A stretch of 64,000 nucleotides of DNA from Takakia lepidozioides. Taxonomy: Eukaryota; Streptophyta; Takakiopsida; Takakiales; Takakiaceae. The notes below the pieces were generated by a model that saw nothing but the letters and a program-made list of their open reading frames with translations, was not told where the DNA came from and searched no databases. Location of the stretch: positions 44,268,001 to 44,332,000 of the forward strand of contig CM060731.1 in the NCBI GenBank assembly GCA_030704615.1, given 5' to 3'. The translations under genes were made by a program, and so were the position numbers. Below, one piece after another: positions 58,370 through 64,000 of the stretch (positions are counted from its first letter, which is position 1; every line of letters begins with the position of its first letter).

Positions 58370-58655
58370 AGTCGTTCCAGGGATTTCCCCTCACCAAAGT
58401 TATGATTCCATTCTCTCATAAGTTCAGGATAGCCTTTAAATGGTCTATACCACTTCTGCAACCAACTATGCTTCCAATAACAACTCCGGTATAGAATGGA
58501 TATCTCCCTATACCATCATTTATTGACCAATTGCAATAAGAATACTCTTTATCACTACAACAAAGCTTCTGAAAGATTGTTATTGATAAATGATCTGGTA
58601 ATCCAGAGATCAATTCCGACACTTCCTTTATTCCTTCATCATTCCTCTCTGCCAT
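58370..58655 (-). pseudogene. Short F-box protein fragment, copy 1 (frameshifted)
   Basis: Minus-strand ATG at 58655. It begins LISGLPDHLSITIFQKLCCSDKE, parallel to copy 2, then leaves the frame; in a neighbouring frame the similarity resumes as WYREISILYRSCYWKHSW, matching WYRELLTLYQRDYWRKN of copy 2. It therefore carries at least one frameshift and a stop. The two copies are about 320 bp apart and arose by tandem duplication. Confidence 0.55.
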
Positions 58656-59467
58656 GCAAATGATTTTAATTCACTGTTTCACTCCTATCATGAACCCAAT
58701 TGGAAACTCTCTCTGTCTTCGTTTCCTTAATCTGCTCCTTCTGCGCTTTGCATATCTCTCTATCGATATTTCTCTTGATAGACCAGAAACTGATTCTCAC
58801 ATCGAATTCTTTATCTGTTTCATTTATGCGTATTCTCATCATCTTATATAGTCATGGTTCTACAGTTCTTACCCACAGAAACACATTCTCATTCCATCAC
58901 TCCATTCTTCACACGTACACAAAGTGAATTGCACTTCCTTTTTCTTCTCCTTCTCATTCATAAATCACAACACTGCAAGAACGCAGTACTAAATCTACCA
59001 TTGCAGAATAACTCTATAGTATACCTCTTACTCACTCTACTCCCGGTCACGGCTCTCTAGCTCAATTGACACTTTCTTCTTCCCATTAACGCTTTATATA
59101 GCAGGGCACTTCAATAACTGTAATAACCGCTCAAGCTTCTTCATCCATCCTTTACAATTATTCATCCATTTCTTCTATCATTCAGTCCAAGATAGACTAT
59201 CGACTGTATACAAGATATCGAAGAACATTGCCCTATCGCAGCAATATCGAAGGTATCGTAGGCTATATCGATAAGAAAAATATTAAAAATTTCTGAAAAT
59301 TATCATTAAGTCAGAAATTCCTATTATTCTACAATATAGCCCCACTCCCAATTGTGTAGCGCCCTCGCAAACACTATCTTCTGCAACTAATTTCTTGGCC
59401 GCTTCTCCCGCCTCCCCTCTAACTCATGTGACCGACGATGGTCACACTCATCCCCTTCCTTCTGGAA
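58656..59467. other. No gene recognised
   Basis: Pyrimidine-rich on the plus strand with several open but low-complexity frames. No domain, repeat or RNA gene was recognised. Confidence 0.4.
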
Positions 59468-61231
59468 CTACTTGAACGTCATATAGGGGTGGTATCGCGA
59501 AGGCCCCCAATCATCATACATAGCATAATCTGCACACTGGAGAAATCCAGTCAAGCACATCAATTCTAACACCCGCATTTCCCTTGTCGGGTGATGCAAT
59601 AGCTTGGCTACTATCCCGAATTCATGTCCCCCCAACATAGGCCTGTTAACATCAACAACAACATGGTAGTAATGACACCACTTAGCCAAAACCCCGCAAA
59701 AAATGACTGCCATAAAACACAAAGGATCGAAATGATTCGCATGCAGCCCCTGAAAGGATTTGTACGCTGTCTCGCAATAGTCCGCACTGCTGAACTCTCC
59801 CGGAATTAACGGCCAATTGTAAGGTAAGGACTTCAAGTACTCATTCTCGTGCCATTGACCACGACGCGCACACATGCATACATCAAATCAGCCTATAATA
59901 TTCCGTGGCCACGGTCCACTGATTGGTGTCAATCAAGTGCCCATCTTCAAAATCGATTCTCCCGTTGCAGTGTGGCCATAGTCTTGCCCCATCCATAACA
60001 ATACTTCCCAACATGGCAGCACCTTATCGTCAGAATCCGCATAGACCTTCTCCGTTCTGCCCAAAAACTCTGAGTACTCCCAGTTAGTAGGAAAGTGACA
60101 TCGTTCGAATATCGCAAAGCCCACCTGCGAAACTTGTGTAGCACTGGGTTGATTGATTTACAAATCCTCCATCCATTTGGCCGTCAATAACTCTGGTCAA
60201 GTTTTTGCTTCCATCCACTTGCTTATCCTTTGCTGAATTGCAATCTGCGTCCAGACATAGGGGGATCCATGTAAACACTCCGGAACCAGCCGATACCTAC
60301 GATGAGCTCTCTCCAACATCGTATGAAACTGGGCCTCGTCCAACACTTGAGCTACCAGAGGTTGCACCATATCCAGGTACCTTGGCAACAGTTTGTCATC
60401 TAGCCTTGGAATAGCAAAAAGAAGACCACAAGCATGTACTCGATTCCAGTGTCTATCGTGGAGGTAAGATTGTCAAAATGCCTCCAGTCTATCTTCCAAC
60501 TGTTTATAATACAAAAAACAGCGACTGGCAGGATCTCCAACAATAAACAAAAACTGTTCTGGATGGGCGACTGCCACGTCTCCCCTCACCACCATCTCCA
60601 CGGCCACATTCTCCATGTGATAGTTGCACAGGTCTTCCCACTCTGCCTCCAAATCAATCGGCTCCTCTCCACCATTGAAAAGCAATTGTAAAATAGTACT
60701 ATCATACAAGTATCCTTGACCAAGGCTCTGAGCATAACATACCTCATGCCATCCCTGCAAAACGTTGAGTCCAACGATTTATGCAGGTCTTATCGTCTCT
60801 CTGAACTATTGTAACTCGGACATTTGTGCCTTCATGGTCTGTTCCATCACATCCATCTCCCCTTGCTGCTCAGCGCGATAAGAATCAAATTCCTGCTGCA
60901 AAACTACATATCGTTCCTCAGGATTGACTATGGCAGTAGGTTGTTTCCCCATCTCTGCTACTTGCTTGGTAATCTCTACCAACTGACTCTCCAATTCACT
61001 GACACGAGCCTCTTTTGACCTCATCTGCTCTGCCTGTGTAGCAATGATTGCATCATTTTCAACAATAGCCTGCTGCTGACAAGCCTCTTTCATCTTCCAC
61101 TGATCCTGGAATTTGTGGAGTTTTGTCGAGCGGCTTTTATTCACCCATCCATTCGCTATCCGAGGTGGAAACTCCAAGATAGAAGAGTTGGATATCTCTA
61201 AGCACTCAGCCCGCTCAGAACAATCAATCAT
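59468..61231 (-). pseudogene. Long decayed frame with N-terminal coiled coil, family unknown
   Basis: One minus-strand frame can be followed for nearly 590 codons from ATG at 61231 to the stop at 59468. The open pieces at 61231-60806, 60760-60473, 60388-60197, 60124-59933 and 59875-59468 all share this phase. About residues 45-140 form a coiled coil rich in Gln and Glu (SKEARVSELESQLVEITKQV, EFDSYRAEQQGEMDVMEQT). The rest is a Trp- and His-rich globular region (GWHEVCYAQ, NYHMENVAVEMVV, HEFGIVAKLLHHPTREMRV). About seven in-frame stops separate the pieces, and an acceptor-like TTTTGCAG precedes the second. I do not recognise the family. Either a decayed multi-exon gene or a retroelement protein. 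Confidence 0.5.
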
Positions 61232-61740
61232 GACGTGCAGCTAGTGAATCATGGTTGTGCTTCCTATTTGTATTCCTTCCTGCCTTCATGTTATCAATTT
61301 ACCTTACCGTGTATACTGAAGCATCAGATTGCTTCAGTATCTATTAAGTTCCAGTTAATCATGCATTCATTCCACAGCTTCTCTCGTGTCTCTCTACACA
61401 ATATGTTTGTATCGATTCAGTATTGGATTAAGATTAATCATGTATCATGCCTATGCCATGGTGTCTCTATTCTATCCTACTGTATAATTCTACAACTTGC
61501 ATGAACTACGCCTCATTCAAGTCATCATCTCCTCTTCATTGTTTTCCGCTCTCCGTTACGTATCTTCTTCTCTTCTACAAGTCGCCCTCCTCCAGAAGTG
61601 ATCCCCTTCTCGTTGCCGCTCTCCTAATCTACCCGCAAGCTGTTCTAACCACCTAACTAACTAATCGTCACCCCTGAAGTAACACGTTCCCTCTACAGAT
61701 GTCGTTCTCTCATAGTCGTTCCCTGTCAATGATAACTGTT
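61232..61740. other. No gene recognised; possible long terminal repeat
   Basis: Pyrimidine-rich. If 61963 marks the edge of a minus-strand terminal repeat, this would be its interior. No second copy lies in the window to test that. Confidence 0.3.
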
Positions 61741-61749
61741 CCCCATGTA

Positions 61750-61848
61750 CTGTGACAGGCTGTGTCAAGCTGTGCCGAGCTGTGACTGACTGTGTAAAGC
61801 TGTGTCGGGCTGTGACTGGCTGTGCGAAGCTGTGGCGGGCTGTGTAAC
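61750..61848. repeat. GGCTGTGNC minisatellite, short copy
   Basis: About ten units of the form GCTGTGACAG, GCTGTGTCAA and GCTGTGCGAA in direct repeat. It has the same core motif and strand as the 590-1040 array. Confidence 0.85.
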
Positions 61849-61944
61849 CCCCCTAAAGCCTGCTGCTGCCACCCCTAAAGCTCCTGTTGGTTTCATTCTA
61901 CGCAAAAATTAAGGGTACCCCATAGAACCCGTAAAAGCGTCTAA

Positions 61945-62003
61945 GTCCCAATCAGCCCTCTAACATTACCCCTCCCCCTCTCAAAAAGTCGTGTCCTCAC
62001 GGT
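61945..62003 (-). other. Possible polypurine tract and LTR edge
   Basis: On the minus strand GAGGACACGACTTTTTGAGA is followed by GGGGGAGGGGTAA and then TGTTAGAGGGCTG. This resembles the end of internal sequence, the polypurine tract and the TG start of a 3' terminal repeat in plant Ty3/gypsy elements. It lies directly after the coding region that ends at 62004. Confidence 0.4.
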
Positions 62004-63207
62004 TTACTGTTTGGGATGAGCAAACATTTGTGAGCGAGCACCCTTCTGTCGGTGAGAGTCGCATGAAGGACTCCGTGTGTGAGCCAGAGTCCTATCACTG
62101 GCGGATGGAGATGATTGAGCACTACCTGGAAATGTCTGACCCTCCTTTGGCTGATAACGAGGTAATCTCTCGGGCATAGGAGATCCTCGTCGTTTCTTCT
62201 CTGCCATCTGAAGTGCATCTGAAGAAACAGTAGTATCAGAATCCTCGTCCCCCCTTAGGTGTTTTAACGGCCAAACTTTAAGTGGAATCCTATGTGGCAT
62301 GCAATGCGGTCCCACCATGTCTGGAAGTTTAAACTGTATAACTTGTTGTAAGCGCTTGCAAGCAAAATTAGTGAACACCCTGAACTCCTTATCCGTATAG
62401 GTGAGAGGTATGCCAATGACTTTGGAATAGTGTAAGTATTTCCAGGCTTCATGTCCCTTAAAGAGAATATCCTCAAGGCCGAATTTCTGTGTTGTCAAAT
62501 TGTTCCAAGCCGAATTAAACCATGAACGAAGTTGGGAATCCTTCTGCATCATAACTTTTGCATCATATAGGTACATATGAGGTGGCACTGAAGGTAAGAC
62601 CCAATGATCCCCACTGGAATAACTCAGAAATCGTGATTGCATCCTCTGCTGCTCAATGTGACAACGTGCAAGCACCATAGTATAATCCATTATTGAACAA
62701 TATTGTTGCTAAGTAAGTCCCCAGAGTATTGGCTTGTCCCATGACAATACTAGATACCTCCTTGGTCTTGGTATAAATGTACCCATGTACAACCTGGAAG
62801 GCAATTAATTCTTTCAGCATGGTACCTGCCTCAAACCAGTACCTCGCAAAATGATGATCCTCAATGGGTCGATTGTTCGGAAGAACCTTAGTCCGAGTTG
62901 CCACCGGCAACCAAATGCGCATGATCTGATAGTAATGTGCCAACGACTGCGGAGAACTAAATTCCTTCCAAGCCAAATCCAGCACAATGGGAATTTGGTT
63001 GAAGGGCATAATCATAGTCCGACTGTACTCCCGTGCAGCAGGGGTCCTAGGTGGGTTAAAAGCAGCATCCCCCCATACCTCAGGATGTGGTGTGGTTGTA
63101 GTAACAACAGGGTCAGCTACCTGCACAGCCACTTTCTGTGGTATTGGTACCACTGGCCCTTCTATCACTGGCATCTCCAGCGAAGAAGACTGAAAAATTA
63201 GAGTCAA
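62004..63207 (-). pseudogene. Globular protein of unknown family, frameshifted
   Basis: Minus strand. The first part (63207-62653) starts after an acceptor-like TTTTTCAG and encodes a Pro-rich segment then FSSPQSLAHYYQIMRIWLPV, EDHHFARYWFEAGTMLKEL and GYIYTKTKEV. At about 62690 the reading changes phase: LFNNGLYYGA in one frame gives way to RCHIEQQRMQSRFLSY in the next, which continues to 62004 through DHWVLPSVPPHMYLYDAK, WKYLHYSKVIGIPLTY and a charged Ser-rich tail. The overlap is about 40 bases. It could be a simple frameshift lesion or, less likely, programmed frameshifting. No known family is recognised; the position just before a polypurine-tract-like sequence suggests a retroelement 3' gene. 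Confidence 0.45.
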
Positions 63208-63209
63208 GT

Positions 63210-64000
63210 AGCCATCAGCTGCTCCTCAGGAACAAAGACTCTCTTGTCAATATTTGAACTCAGGTCATCCACTTGAGTCTGCAGGCCTTCCACATCCTCA
63301 TGTAGCTCCGCTATCCTACTATAGACATTATCTATAGTAATTGTGGAAATGTTCTGCACCTGCAATCAGAGCTCATTCATCTCGCCCTGGGTGAGCTTCC
63401 GTGGTGTTTTGCCTTCTACCGGTCCTTGTGCTAACCAGACCTGCATAAGGTGGTTATCCACCGAGTCCTGTGTGGCACCCCTGAGAGTCTGCTCCTCCGT
63501 GAGTCTGTACACATCTAACTGCTACTGTAAAGCCTCCATGTGCTTTGCATGAGGTTCAACCAGGCCCGCATAGGCAGCAGCCAGATTATTGGCTTCCTTC
63601 CAAGCCTTGTTAGCCACAGAGAGTTCATTTCTATTGACCATGACTGATTGTTGCAACTCCAGGATGTACCTCTCCTGGTCAACCTCAACCTGTCTGTATT
63701 GTTTGAAAGTATTCTCATTGCGACAGATTGTATTCTTCATATCAACAATGAGTTTTACTTGCTCTATTATCTTAGCTTCTGCCCTCATACATCTCTCCCC
63801 TTGTCTGTTAACTTCTAATGCAGTTTGCTCTAGAGTAGTTGTGAGTGTAGCACATTGTATGGTCATCTTCTCATGTACTGCCTCCAACTCTGTATGTAGT
63901 ACGTTCACTTCTTGCAACTTGCCCTCATGCTTCACCTGCAATTGGTATAACTGTTGCTTATATGTTTCATGCAACTGGTCCTGCTCGAGGCCTACTTCAA
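63210..64000 (-). pseudogene. Coiled-coil region upstream of the unknown protein (runs off the window)
   Basis: Minus-strand frame 63974-63522 encodes 150 residues of coiled coil (YQLQVKHEGKLQEVNVLHTE, RCMRAEAKIIEQVKLIVDM). After a TAG the same phase continues as QLDVYRLTEEQTLRG, a Pro-rich stretch, a TGA and a second coil (RIAELHEDVEGLQTQVDDLS) before stopping near 63216. It is probably the N-terminal half of the protein at 62004-63207. The start lies beyond 64000. Confidence 0.45.

Noticed and set aside
63522-63974. Cytoskeletal or kinesin-like coiled coil
   Set aside because: Heptad pattern alone; no motor or other domain is visible and the reading frame is decayed.

Overview
This is nuclear DNA from a land plant. 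It has intron-containing plant genes with GT/AG splice sites, plant-specific families (an F-box protein, an LRR receptor kinase, neprosin, galacturonokinase, a chloroplast Rieske oxygenase of the PAO/TIC55 type) and many transposon remains. A gene for SPEF1/CLAMP, a protein of motile cilia and sperm flagella, points to a plant with swimming sperm, that is a bryophyte, lycophyte or fern. The fairly short introns favour a bryophyte, but I cannot name the species. I rebuilt multi-exon genes by matching splice sites and reading phase by eye; each model listed as complete joins in phase at every junction.

Layout. 0-5.4 kb holds a GGCTGTGAC minisatellite and the decayed 5' half of an LTR-type retroelement. 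Its polyprotein runs gag, zinc knuckle, RG-rich linker, retropepsin-like domain and then, in the same frame, a DNA cytosine-5 methyltransferase domain. 5.4-10.4 kb has no recognised gene apart from a tRNA-like SINE. An intact F-box gene lies at 10.4-11.9 kb. 12-20.8 kb is repeat territory: a MITE-like element, a dead PIF/Harbinger transposon with two convergent genes, a 640-bp tandem duplication and an array of GGGGTCG palindromes. 23.1-25.3 kb is an LRR receptor-like kinase with unusual kinase motifs. 27.1-31.7 kb is a complete six-exon neprosin gene on the minus strand; one intron carries a 117-bp satellite built around a palindrome.

33-35 kb has inverted repeats, a second SINE-like element and a coding-like relic. 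35.4-40.8 kb is the SPEF1 gene (minus), its introns packed with 5'-truncated copies of one LINE family that ends in (ATTTC)n. 42.7-49.2 kb is a complete 14-exon galacturonokinase gene (plus). 50.0-54.3 kb is a seven-exon PAO-like Rieske oxygenase (minus) with one apparent frameshift in exon 1. 54.7-55.8 kb is a three-unit tandem repeat with a perfect hairpin.

58-64 kb holds two tandem broken F-box copies and two decayed coiled-coil coding regions of unknown family. Between those two regions lies a sequence that looks like the polypurine tract and LTR edge of a retrotransposon.

The host genes look like unrelated single-copy loci sharing a neighbourhood, not a pathway or operon. The most unusual item is the retroelement carrying its own DNA methyltransferase. 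In-frame stops in it and in the unknown 59-64 kb frames are largely of the kind made by C-to-T change, as expected of long-methylated DNA.
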